Shown piece by piece: positions 1 through 11,082 of a DNA stretch of 21,218 nucleotides. How positions within the stretch are numbered: the first letter of the stretch is position 1; each line of letters opens with the position of its first letter. The translations under genes were made by a program, and so were the position numbers. Source of the DNA: Pelargonium nanum (lineage: Eukaryota > Streptophyta > Magnoliopsida > Geraniales > Geraniaceae); NCBI GenBank assembly GCA_036897485.1, contig JAYMTF010001804.1:1-21218 (forward strand), in the 5' to 3' direction. The notes under the pieces are model-generated. The model searched no databases, was not told the DNA's origin, and was given only the letters and a program-made list of their open reading frames with translations.

Positions 1-2252
1 TTTTACCTCTATAGACATTGAAGTAGACTTACCAAACAAGGCCTTGGAGAGCGGCGCTTCCTGCTTCTTTAGAGAGTAGCTTCTTATTTTCTTGTTCTTT
101 TGAGTCTACAAGTATTCTTAATAGTGAGGCGTTTATGCGTGCCATGGTCTAATTTCGTGGAGGGATGGAAGTGAGAGTTTATCGTTCTCCATTTAGCGTG
201 ATCGCTCATATGGAGACACATACAAGTTAAGACGTGATCATTTTCCATGTACTTGGGTATTTTTCCCTCTCGTGAGGTCGTGTACGTTGACGAGCTCTTC
301 TCACATGATCATGACATGACATATTGGCCGGGGATGACCACAATTGAACGAGTTTGATCGGGTCGACCAAGTTTGACCGGAGTAGACTGAGTTTGATCAA
401 AATTGACCGTGTTGGGTTCTGACTGCCTTTCTTATGTGGATAATGAATGACCTTGTCACGCCACGTGTCAGTCTCCTATTGATCCTATTTTATTTTGATT
501 TTTAGGGTACCATTGTCTGCAATTAACTCATAATATTATATAACAAAGGATGATGTCACGATGATGCATGAGTTATGGGGACCACAATGCAATGGCGTTG
601 GGGCTACGATGAGGTGACAATGATATCACTACACAAGGCACCTTGAGGTAGAGTTGTCCGAGAAAGCACCAAAAAGCAAAGCTTTGAAGCCTAAGACCTC
701 AACACGTACTTACAAATAGGCGTATACGGTATACAAGAAGGTTACCGATTGAGTATACCTCACATAGAATTGGCCTGTATGCCTAAATAACTCGATGACT
801 AGGTGACCGAATGGTCCCAGATCTAGGACTAAGAATGGAGCGAAGTAGGTGTAGTCACATAGGTCATGAGAAAGCTCATAAGGTGAGGATGTCCTATGAG
901 AAGACTCGTGTAGTATGAATTTTTTATATGGAGGCTCATGAAGTGGGGAAACCTATGAATGGTGTAAGACTCATTTGTCGGACTAAGGGTTGGGGTTACG
1001 TGTAGTGGGGTTACCATATGACACTATTCGAGGAGTCCTAAAGTAGGTGTGGATCGAAATCGACATGGAGAAGATAGGGGTAGAACCTCAAAGGGTAGGA
1101 ATTGGGTCCCAAGAATGCCAAAATGAGTCTGGAGGGGTTGATTTAGGTTAGGGACTTCACACTTCACATACGTAATACGTGTCATAAATAGGGTAGAATG
1201 GTCGTTATTTAGGATGAAATAGTTCAATTAGGAAAAAAATATCCAACCAATTTAATTTGAAACTAAGTTGGCCCAATCAGTGGTTGAATTGTGGCACATG
1301 ATAATTGGAAGAGAGAGTGAATATGGTCTTGAGTAGCTGGGTCTACGCGAGCTCAGTCTTGGACCAAGTCAAATTGTCAAAATGAGTCCATACGGTGACT
1401 TGGTCCTAGTAGACTAAGTCTATGCGTTGACTCGTTCGAGTCATCTGAACCCACTCATTGACTTGTTTGACCTCACGAGCTATGATCTGTTACGACGCAC
1501 ACTTGAGGTGAGAATGTACTCGCTACATGGCATTACTTGATTCGAGGCAAGATTCGGAGCAAAGAGCTGGTACACACGGGCTTACGTGAGTTTGGGATTG
1601 GAATTGGGGTGATTCTTGTTTACTCGTTTGAGTGGTCTGAGTCTGCTCATCGGCTAGCCCGAGTGAGATGAGTTTGGTTGTTGACTCGCACGAGTCGACT
1701 CACCCAACTCACCTAGCCAAGCGTATGGATAAGATGTAGCACATGTCTTGGTAGAGTAGTGCAACCGGCCATGTGACACCTTTTGGTTGGTGGAGCGATG
1801 CCAGTGTGTCACGCGACACCGACCAACAGACAGAACGTGTGGCGGCTCCTAGGGTGAGTGAAGAGCACGTGGGGGTGCGTGGAAGACTGTTTGTCTTCTT
1901 AATTCACATGTTTCGAGTATTTTTTATGACGTGTCGCAACCTCGTTATATTTTGTTACAGTGGAGATTTGTTAAATTTAATGAGATGTCATCTCCTCGTT
2001 AACTAGCTTAAGCCGGAAAAAAATTGCTCGTATTTCCTTGTTTTTTAAGCAAACTTTTCCTCTACGAGATAACTAATCCGACGTTCAAGTTTTACTCACC
2101 ATGATGGAACAAACAGTTCAATAGATGTTAAAATACTCGTGAATGAAAAGACAACATTAAAAAACATCTACAAATTTCAACCTCTACAATCCCAAGCATC
2201 ACTTATTTGAGTTTCCCATAAACTAACAACCCATCATGAATTTACAAAATTT
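1..2252. other. Gene-free region, probable decayed repeats
   Basis: No open frame here reads like a protein. Two stretches (about 330-430 and 1320-1720) are crowded with short GAGTTTGAC/GAGTCGAC/TGACTCG-type words, and 860-990 shows a loose duplication of about 60 bp (a block with AGCTCATAAGGTGAGG against one with GGCTCATGAAGTGGGG). A block at about 550-640 rich in ATGATGTCAC and GACCACAATG words resembles sequence near 10840-10940. These patterns suggest old transposon or LTR-type noncoding sequence, but I see no terminal repeats and name no family. Confidence 0.4.
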
Positions 2253-2813
2253 TCAGCAACAGAAGAAGTAGATGGCATGAAATGAAATCAATACAATGAA
2301 AAAGGAAGCATGAAATGGAAAACAAGAAGAGGCCTTGGAGGCATAATAGTTGTAAACAGGATAGATGCCTGGTGGTGTTGGTGTCTGTGTTGCTACACCT
2401 GAGGGTGGTTTGCTGTTAAAACTAGAAGGCGGCAACAACGGACTGTCCCAAACAGTTGTGTATATCCAAGGTGCAGGTGGCGGTGGCGGCGATGGTGGCG
2501 GAGGCGGCGGTGGAGGAGGAGGTTTTGAGGGTGGTGGTGAATGTGTATAGTAAGATTTGGGTGGTGAATGGTGGAATGGTGGTGAAGAAGCTGGAGGGAT
2601 TGAAAATGAGATCACCTGTGGAGGAGGAGGAGGAGGATTAGGGGTTGCACAAATGGTTGGACAAGTTGAACATTCACTGATGCACAGCAATCCAGATTCA
2701 TCAGGGACTGCCATTTGGTCTTCAGATGACACTTGAGCTAGCATGGCAAGACCCATCATCAAGCCACTCCTCAAGATCCAAAGAAACCATTTTCTTGACC
2801 TCATAGATGCCAT
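2253..2813 (-). CDS. Extensin-like proline-rich secreted protein, possibly GPI-anchored
   Basis: This is a single-exon frame of 186 residues. Residues 9-29 are a hydrophobic N-terminal segment read as a signal peptide. A short Cys cluster follows (C44, C48, C51, C55), then a proline-rich body with PPPPPP at 60-65, ten prolines at 98-107 and S-PPPPP at 108-113. SPPP-type runs are the known substrate for prolyl hydroxylation and arabinosylation in extensins and hydroxyproline-rich glycoproteins. The C-terminal tail (171-184) is strongly hydrophobic and follows YYASKASS. That is the layout of a GPI-attachment signal, so the mature protein is probably at the cell surface or wall. No leucine-rich repeat is present, so it is not a full LRX protein. 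The ATG at 2813 is chosen because it precedes the signal segment; a second ATG lies three codons inside. A TATA box lies 84 bp upstream. The frame is intact, but proline-rich frames can occur by chance. The signal peptide, Cys cluster and hydrophobic tail argue that it is real. Confidence 0.78.
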   Translation of the reverse strand: MASMRSRKWFLWILRSGLMMGLAMLAQVSSEDQMAVPDESGLLCISECSTCPTICATPNPPPPPPQVISFSIPPASSPPFHHSPPKSYYTHSPPPSKPPPPPPPPPPSPPPPPAPWIYTTVWDSPLLPPSSFNSKPPSGVATQTPTPPGIYPVYNYYASKASSCFPFHASFFIVLISFHAIYFFCC

Positions 2814-2896
2814 AGAACTCTTGCAGGCATGAGCTAGCTAGGAATACATGAAACCAAGAATATTATGATAACTTGGTAGACTTGTCTGCTATGAGA

Positions 2897-2903
2897 TTTT
2901 ATA
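2897..2903 (-). promoter_or_regulatory. TATA box of the extensin-like gene
   Basis: On the minus strand the sequence reads TGTATAAAATC, with TATAAAA at 2897-2903. It lies 84-90 bp upstream of the ATG at 2813. That would place the transcription start near 2865-2870 with a 5' leader of about 55 bp. This is inferred from motif and spacing only. Confidence 0.45.
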
Positions 2904-4402
2904 CAACTATCACAAAAACATGGAGTCTAGGAAAGTTGGTTTAGATGCTTCTCTTAGTTATGGCATGCAAGTTATGCTTTGGCCTCTAAATTTTTTAAGC
3001 CACAGAAAAGTATTACTTGCTCAAGAAGTGTTCCAAATTCTCATTTGGCCATTAGTAAAACATAAACCAAAGCCACTGTAGTTTCTTTTACATGAAAAAT
3101 GGTAAAACTTTATGCGGCTCTAGATGTTTTTTCTTCTTGTTCTTTTTTTGTTCCCTCTAATACCTTTCTCCAAACATAATCCAATCTTTGTCTCCAATTG
3201 TTCCAATATTATAATCATACTTATGGTATCACTTCACTTTATGCTTTCTTCTTGAACTAGTTATGCTTTTCTTTGTGAGGTGGTCACTATGAGTTTACCA
3301 ATTAGCCATTGGTTTCTAATAACAATGAAATACAAAGCAAATATAAGTAGAGAAATATGAAGATGCAATATATAAATTTATGAATTATTGGAAAAATTAT
3401 CTCCATTTAGCCACAAACTACAAATGGTTGATATTGGCATTTATTTGAACTTGTGAAATTGCACCACTTTTTACCAGAACAAATGACATGAAGACCAAAA
3501 GGGCATCATCAGTTTAAGGAAGAATATTTAACTAATCTTTCATTTTCAGTAAAATCTACTTCATTTAAAAATAAAAAAATAAAAAACTTTTCTCAAACAC
3601 TAAATACTGCACAATCATATACTTCATTTATATATATATATATATATAAAAAGCAAGATAATGTGCATTACTGTTACATTGATTCTAGCAGAATATGTTA
3701 AGGAAAAAAGTTAAAAATTTGCATGACCAATCTGCTTACATTTTCAACATGTCATGTTTACACTTACAGACACTACCTTGCCATTTGCAATTTGAGCAGC
3801 TTCTGTAGATAAATATATGGGTCATAGCCAAGCATGCATTTTCAATGGTTGTTATAGTCTCTTTTGTCTGTTTCAGTTTCTGCCTCACTAGCCTCACTCC
3901 TCATTCCCTGTCAATGTCACAATGAAAAAGAAACTAAGGAAACTGAAGAAAGCTGCAAATTTCCAATTTTTATCTTGCATAATGCAAGGATGGTGAGGTG
4001 CTATGTAGCCAAGCAATTGTAGATAGGACTTGGAACAGGAGTTTCTTAGTTTCTTTTGTTTTCTAAACACAAAGATTGTTTCTTTTGAAATATTTTTTTT
4101 CCTGAATTTATCTTAATTTCAAAGTGCAGTGAGTCATAGATGGTCCACTTTCTTTACTAAAGACTGGTCTAGTTCATTGAAAATGCAATGGAAGTTATAA
4201 AAAAGAAGTTAAACATTTCAGAATGTTCAATTTCCATAAGATTTGTCACAATGAACATAACTAGTTCCTACTTGACTTTGGGCTGCGCGTGTTTTAACCT
4301 AACATCAATTCAGTTAATAGATCTTTTGTACTCAACAATGTTAAAGGACATCAGTTAAGTAACACAAACCTGGCTTGTATTTGATACCCGTGATACATAA
4401 CT
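2904..4402. other. Intergenic region with the kinase 3' flank
   Basis: AT-rich sequence between the extensin-like gene and the stop codon of the kinase gene. It should contain the promoter of the former and the 3' UTR of the latter. A (TA)n simple repeat lies at about 3629-3648. Minus-strand splice-like signals (AG/GT at 4370/4369 and a pyrimidine-poor ACAG ending at 3908) could define a 3' UTR intron, but the evidence is weak. No other gene is visible. Confidence 0.5.
3629..3648. repeat. (TA)n microsatellite
   Basis: About ten uninterrupted TA dinucleotides in the intergenic region. No function is implied; it is likely length-variable. Confidence 0.9.
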
Positions 4403-7400
4403 TCATACTGGAGCACCTTTTAAAGGGCTCTGTGGACGACTACTACAGGAGTCTGCGACATCTCTTAATCGATTAAGCTCTGGTAATACGACTGTGCCAA
4501 GATCTGGCCTGTCCTTTTTTCTTAGCTCTGTGCATTTAAGAGCCACTTTAGCAAATGCTAGAGCTTCTTCCATGTGCCAGTCCGTCATAGCTGGGTCGAG
4601 TATCTCTTCAAATTTTCCTTTTGATATGGCCCTGTCGACATGATGAGCAATACCCATTGCTGGCTTGGCTGTGATAATCTGAAGTAGCATTATCCCCAAT
4701 GAGTAGACATCTGATTTTGTGGTTAACTTTCCCGTTTGCTGATATTCAGGATCTATGTAACAAAATGTTCCTGCAGCTGCAGTCATGTGATATTGCGTGA
4801 CACTATCTGCTACAGAAGGTGGGACTAACCGTGCTAAGCCAACATCACTTATTTTGCTCACATAATTACGGTCTATCAGGATGTTAGCTGGTTTAAGGTC
4901 CCGATGCACAAGGGGTTCTGGCTTTGTTTGATGAAGAAATAGAAGAGCGGTTGTAATCTCTGCCGCTATCTGAAACCGCTTTCTCCATGAAAGAGGGGGA
5001 GAATTACCTCTTCGAAGTAGACGATCTTCTAAGCTGCCATTCTCCATGAATTCATACACTAAACATCCATACTCAGGGCAGGCGCCAAGGAGGAGGACCA
5101 TGTTAGGATGCCTAATGCAGCTCAATACCTCAACCTGTGCAAGTATTAAAGTTGTAGAAAAGAATAATTTGTTTAATCAAAGCACACAAAAAATACACAC
5201 CTAAAATCTTCTTCAAGAAACATGTTAGCCTTCACAAATAAATTTTGCAAAGAGCATGGCTTGAATGGAGAATGTAATTACACTGGTATGAACAAAGTAA
5301 GGTAACAAGGATCAATGCAGCACTGTACCTCTTGTTGGAACTGTTTCCTCCCCTGTGCAGCATCAGGTCTAAGAAGTTTGATGGCAACTGGGGTGTGATC
5401 AAGTTTACCTTTAAATACAGGCCCATATCCACCTTCACCAATTTTCATTGTTTGTGAAAATTTATGAGTGGCTTCTTCAATTTCTTCTATTGTGTACTTT
5501 CTGTAGCGAAAATCGTTTTGACCCAAAACAGTTGATGCTCGATTTTTCTCTTCCAGATCCCGCCTGGCTTTCAACTCCGCATCACGTCTTTTCTGTGCCT
5601 CCATCTCAGCCAGTCTCTTTGCTGCCTCAGCTGCTTCGATGGCAGCTTTGGATTTAGCCTTCTCCTTCTCTGCTATTGCAATAGCCGCCTCTTCAGCGTG
5701 CCTGGCTTCCTCTAACCTACGAACTTCCTCCATCTTCCACGTATCAAGTTCTTGAGCCTGGATTTCGAGTAGGGCTAGTCAATCAGTATAATATATCTTT
5801 CATTGTTCTTTCACTTTTCCCTCAGACCAGGAAAAGAAAGGTCACATTTTACTCCTGGTCATGGCTAAAGTTTCCTTGCTACATTTATACGAGTTGTTAG
5901 TAGTTAGTACAATCACTATCACTATCAATGAAATAATGTATTGGTGTTCTTAGTTTGAACCATTCTTCCAAAGTCTTAACTAATTAATAACTGATGTTTT
6001 ATTACATTTTACCTAGTAATGATTAAATCGATGGAAAAGTAGTCAATTTTCAGTTATTTGAAATCCAACGTAAGATGTTACGTACGAATCAACCATTACA
6101 TCAACAAAAGGTGATTATCCAAACTGCAATGGAGAATATTGACTGAATTATCTTATACCAATATTAGTACTCTTATTTTCTTAATTCCTTGAGAATTGGG
6201 TTACAGTTGCCTTAAGAAAAGATTGCTCTTGCATAAAGTAGCCTCCATTATAATATATGCTTGCATAGTTGCATATAATAAGAAGAAGCTATAATGTCCT
6301 CTCTTACCTTCTGTTTGGCTGATATTGCTTCTTTGCAAGCTGTACTGTACATGTTCATGGTTTGTTTGAGTTCGTTCTTTAGTCTTTTCATTTCAGCTTC
6401 TAGTTCTTTCTGCAACGAATCCAGAAATCCAAGTAAGATAACTTGATAAATTTATTCTAGTTTCAATTTATGTGGCCTGGTGGCTATTACGGCGAACTAA
6501 GATTGGGCTTCTACTTCTAATTCATCAATAATGGGAACAAGTAACGTACATGATAAAATATTACTAATGCCACCTAAGCTGCCACAACTGTCAAGTAATG
6601 AAACTTAATCAGTATGTCATGTAAAATACTGCTTTTCTGAAAATAAAGCAGCCAATGATCTTGAGAGTATGGAGTGAGCTTTGAAGTTTGAATCCTAAGA
6701 CTTATCTGACAAGAATATCTACCGCACCTTGGAAGAACTTGGTAGATCCGCTGATCCTGAAGGAGCTCGCATCAATAAATCTCCATCATGGGTGGTTGGT
6801 GACTTCAAGCCAGGGTTGTTTGGTGTCTTGACGCCAGGAAGGTTGATTTCATCACTGATACTGACTGGAGCACCCATGCGCATATCAAGTTTAGGTGATT
6901 TTGAAATGTCTTTTCTCATCTCATTGGGAAGTTTCTCTGGAATTATATTTTTATTCCTTTCATTCAATGAAAGTCCTCTGCTTAAAGGAAGCAAAAATTA
7001 TGCATTGAAATATAACTTAACCAATAGTTTCACACTGAAAGGAAATCCCATTTGTACAAGCTATTCAACAATATATAAAAGCATCAATTGATTCACATTT
7101 AACTCTATGACTGCCAAGAGCAATTATTTAATGTGAACATAGAATGTGAAGCAAGAAAGAACCTCTCGTCATTACCTGTCTGCTTCCTCTAGTTTGTTAC
7201 AACTGTGAGTTGGTATTAGTACTGGAGGGGCAGACATTACCGGTAGGGATGTTTGCCTTGGCGGAGTAATTGAATTAACCACAGGACGCAGCGCAGGCCG
7301 CACATGCATTACCTTCCCTTTCGAGATGACGTACACAGAACAAAACTCCGGAGCAAATTTCATGATGGTTGATGGCACATCATAGTGTTTAAACTTCCTG

Positions 7401-8035
7401 AGATGGACAAAACAATGTATTTAGTCCTATTTTGTTGGGCATTGCTGCATTATGACAAAGATTAAGAGAAAAGAGAGACCTGGCAAAAGCATTTCTATTT
7501 GACGCACCAACAACAATATTGCTAACTAAATTGGTACTGATATAATCCAACAGTGCTTTTGAAGTTTCAGTTTCCTCAATCACAACCTCTTCCGTTTGAA
7601 CCTAAACATCACATCAATTTCAATATCATATGAATTTTGAACATTTCAGAACAGCAGTATAAGATCTGGAAACAAATGGAACCTAAATCAGAGGAATCAT
7701 TGATTACCCCTTTTCGAGCACAGAATCCGCGGAAGGGATCGAACAGTTCCCCTTGGTCGAATGCACCATCTGAGTAAAGAATTAATTAATTAATTCAATG
7801 AAAATGGGGGTTGTTTGGGTGGCGAGAAGATGAAAATGAAAATGAAACAGAAAGAGAGAAGGTACCTACGGTGTTGGGACTTGTGGTTAACGTGGAGAAG
7901 GGTGAGAAGAGGGTTGGTGGTTACAAGATTATCAATGGCCCAGCGAACAGCATGCTTACAATTCTTCTCCTTGTCAATAGCCACCACCGTGCCTTTCACT
8001 GATTCCGGTGCCAATGGTGAGGAACGGTGAGCCAT
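4403..8035 (-). CDS. USP-domain receptor-like cytoplasmic kinase (PUB52-like, no U-box)
   Basis: Eight exons (minus strand, transcript order): 8035-7870, 7769-7708, 7601-7480, 7397-7176, 6977-6728, 6409-6308, 5757-5329, 5134-4403. All introns are GT-AG and the phases join to a 694-residue protein ending in TGA. Residues about 14-190 form a universal stress protein (adenine nucleotide alpha-hydrolase-like) domain, with VVAIDKEKN near the start and VGASNRN at 107-113. Residues 192-274 are a variable linker. Residues 275-380 are a charged Ala/Glu/Lys/Arg-rich coiled coil. The kinase domain starts near 395: glycine loop GEGGYGPV 415-422, VAIK lysine K435, HRDLKPAN 528-535, DVG in place of DFG at 548-550, DPEYQQTG 579-586, ending about 675. 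This order matches the RLCK-IX/PUB kinase family, several members of which carry a C-terminal U-box. Here the protein stops about 20 residues after the kinase, so ubiquitin-ligase activity is not expected. It is probably a soluble or membrane-associated Ser/Thr kinase; its substrate is unknown. DVG is, as I recall, common in this family, so it does not by itself mean loss of activity. The ATG at 8035 is the first in the frame before the USP domain. Confidence 0.93.
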
Positions 8036-8432
8036 AACAATCAACTTTGTTGTTGAAAATTCAATTCAAAATCAAAATGAAATTAGTGAAAATAGTAGTG
8101 TGGGTATGTTGCAGAACCACCGCCGTCGCCGTTGCCGTCGCCGTGGTGTTGAATATCAGAGAAATGGAAATGCGTGCCTGTCCTCCCTTAACTTGTTTTA
8201 GGAATCTTGAGCTGTGGATGTCCCAACCTCTCTCTTCTCGCTTTCATCGTTCTACTCCGTACCTCCCTATTTTGAAACCAGCCCACCTTTTATTTCGGAT
8301 TCTATTTTATCAGTTTTGGCGGTTAATTGTTAATTTATGGGATTAACATGTATTTGCTATTTGGTACTTAATATGAAAAAGTTTAGGGACACAAATAGAA
8401 AAGTTTTACTATTGTAATGCATTTATTATAAA
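8036..8432 (-). promoter_or_regulatory. Upstream flank and 5' leader of the kinase gene
   Basis: This short interval lies between the kinase start codon and the Helitron, so it must hold the 5' leader and the proximal promoter. On the minus strand 8119-8150 reads as a CGG/CGA-type triplet-rich tract, likely in the 5' leader. I see no clear TATA box. The Helitron inserted about 400 bp upstream of the ATG, so it may have displaced distal promoter sequence. Confidence 0.4.
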
Positions 8433-9999
8433 CTAGGTAGGGATCCCGTGCGGCGCACGGGAAGTAAAATATCGAAAATGAATAATAGTATTTATATGAG
8501 TTATGATTAATCATAGTAGCGTACGGTAATGGATTGTAACTCGTAACAAATGGATGATGGCTATCTTCTTTGTCCATTTTTGGTTTGGGAAAACCTAAAA
8601 TGTTGAATACATCATATAAATAGGTAAGACACAATCTGTTTATGATAGTAACACCAAAAAAAATTGTGGAGTCCAATGAAAGAATATTAATTTAAAAAGT
8701 AGTATTTTCTCCATTTCAAAATAAGTGTCTTGAGATTCATTTTTGTCCCATAATGTTTTGTTTCATTTGTTTTAAAAAGCTAGTTTGGCATGGATTATTA
8801 ATAACGTCTCTATAGTAAGTTAATTAGTGTCTATTGAGTTTGTTTTAACAAACGTTCATGAAGATGGAAGAATAAATATACAACATTAATTATTTCTCCA
8901 TAATTTTTTTCAATATAGATTAGAGGACACGTATTTTGAGATGAGACGGTGTTATGGCAGCTATTGTGAACCAAACATTTCTCTATCTTAGAGCTGAGAG
9001 AGAGGATACGCATAATTTAAATGATAATAAAAGAATAAAAAAGGAAGAGAAGCAAGACCAATACTACAATCATATCACCTTCTTGATCATTTAGTGTAAG
9101 TGATACAATTTAAAATAAGAAAGATGTTAGGCAATTATATCATGAAAGCAACATGAAGTGTGGAGGTTTTTCCGACCAAAAGATATATGGAAGGCTAGCA
9201 ACGTAGAAGTTTTCTTCCACTTAACACTATAGTCTTTAATTATGTACTCCAGAAACTTTTCAGCAGTACCTTACACATTCTCCTGCGTTCAAGATCAAAA
9301 GCATCTGATTACTTAAGTGTAATGAATCAGGTACATAAATTCACAATGTTTGATTTAGAAGATTAATTATATGTGTGTGTGTGTGGAGCATAAAATGAAT
9401 GCAAGTTATCCCTCACCGCAGTTATTTCTCCAAACCTTGAATCATACATACATAGCCTCAAAGCTTCTTAACTGTTCCATACAGAACCATTGAACATACC
9501 CTCAAAAGTTTCTAAGGAGATGAGAACTTCTATGCTCTGACCTGAACTCACTTGTCAAAAAATCAACACCACCAACTTATTTCCGATCAATGATACTGTT
9601 ACCATTAAAATGGATGTGCAGAAACAAAAATTGCAATTATATTGATTAGAAAAGAGAAAACAGAAAGAAAAACGTTACCATTAAAATGGATGTGTAGAAA
9701 AAAATATTGCAATTATACTGATTAGAAAAGAGAAAACTGAAAGTAGAAAGAAAACTGTAATTTTCGTGGGAATAAGAGAAAACCGTTTTTCACAGTTAAG
9801 TGGTGTTAGATAGATGGATGTGGTAGTTATGGTAGAGATGGTTTATTTGTTAGATAATAGTGGGAAAAGAGATAATTACTAAAATCATTAAGAAAATCAA
9901 TGAATTTTATTTAAGAATTACTATTAAAGAAAAAAAATGTCTAAAAATCTAGAAAATGACACGTGGCAGTTCTGTTACTGCTTTATATATAGTAATAGA
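8433..9999 (-). mobile_element. Non-autonomous Helitron
   Basis: Read on the minus strand, the element starts with TCTATTACTATATATAAA (9999 downward), the usual TC-start of plant Helitrons, soon followed by a CCACGTGTCA word. It ends with a palindromic hairpin CCCGTGCGCCGCACGGG (8461-8445), an 8-nt gap, then CTAG (8436-8433), fitting the Helitron CTRR terminus. The bases flanking the two ends are A and T, matching insertion into an AT dinucleotide without target-site duplication. The 1567-bp body holds no Rep/helicase frame, so it depended on an autonomous partner. Both termini are intact, which suggests a fairly young insertion. It sits between the kinase promoter and the HARBI1-like pseudogene. 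A 76-bp tandem duplication lies inside. Confidence 0.85.
9598..9749. repeat. 76-bp tandem duplication inside the Helitron
   Basis: Two adjacent copies start with GTTACCATTAAAATGGATGT at 9598 and 9674. They share the body through ATTAGAAAAGAGAAAAC with a few substitutions. The copies lie wholly within the Helitron, near its 5' (minus-strand) end. Confidence 0.85.
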
Positions 10000-11010
10000 T
10001 GTTGATAAATTCTTTTGTATATTTTCTTAAAGAGCATAAAAAAAATTCTTTTTATTTTTACTCGTAAGATTTGATATATTATAATTATTAGTGTAGAACT
10101 CATCAATGTTCATACAATAATAATCGTAAATATTTTTTTTACCTCTTTAAATCTGTAAGTATAAACTAATATATTGCAAAGTTAATAATTTTCCATTTTC
10201 TACAATAAACATTTTCATTAGTTATACTAACTACATGTGAAAATACATGTAAATAAAATACATATGTGAATCTTCCTCTAACAATAATTCTCCCTCCCCC
10301 CAAAAAAATAAATAAAATAATTGCATGTATTTTATTTCCCGCGTAACATAACAAATGTCTATTTCATCATCTATTCTTATGCGTATATTTAGTAATACTT
10401 TAGTAATATTGTTTTTTTAGGTTGATTTGGGTTCAACTAAATTGTTTTGAACATGTCTAGATGTAGAAGTCTTCTTGAATTAAAAGACTTGATGATATGG
10501 GATTTCACACTTAGAAAATATTTGGATGAGCCTTCAAGGATGAACGCTTGATCGCAAGCCTAAAAAATGGGTTTGCACACTCAAAAGCAACACATTATTA
10601 AGAAAAACACAGGGGGGCCTGGATTTCATCTCGGGCGTGAGAAATTATAGAGAGAATTTGAAAAGGAAGAGTTCAAACTCAAAGTATGTGAACGACATTA
10701 ATGATCCTCAAATGTCCAAAACATGATCCATATCTCATGTCTTGAAGGTGTATATATATTCATAGTGATAAGATAATGGTGGTAATTTGTCGTGCTGTGA
10801 TTGGTAGCAAGTAGACATGATGATGATATGCTTTGAACATCATGATGTCACATGCGCAAAGAATGCATTTTATCCATCATTTGATAATGATATAATCATG
10901 AGACCACAATGATGTTGCAATGATGTCACCATATCATATTTTGTAATCCTTAAGATCTAGCAAATGGACATGCATGTGGGTCTAATGGAGATAAATATTG
11001 CAATAAACGA
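10000..11010. other. AT-rich intergenic sequence, no gene recognised
   Basis: Host sequence flanking the Helitron followed by low-complexity, AT-rich DNA. From about 10800 to 10945 there is a block with repeated ATGATGTCAC/CAATGATG words that resembles 550-640. No frame looks coding. It may be a relic of an unrecognised transposon. Confidence 0.4.
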
Positions 11011-11082
11011 GTTTTGACCTCTCAAACAGGATCGCATGGCTCCAAGACCCATCCCATTGTAAATGCAGTCATGCTCGTGTTC

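Noticed and set aside
1024-1227. Minus-strand open frame in the left flank
   Set aside because: No recognisable motif, no splice context, ordinary length for chance in this sequence.
2365-2641. Glycine-rich open frames on the plus strand
   Set aside because: They are antisense by-products of the polyproline codons of the extensin-like gene.
7172-7583. Separate small genes on the minus strand
   Set aside because: They are internal exons of the USP kinase; the phases across the GT-AG junctions connect them.
10166-10354. Minus-strand open frame of 62 codons
   Set aside because: AT-rich chance frame with no recognisable protein features.
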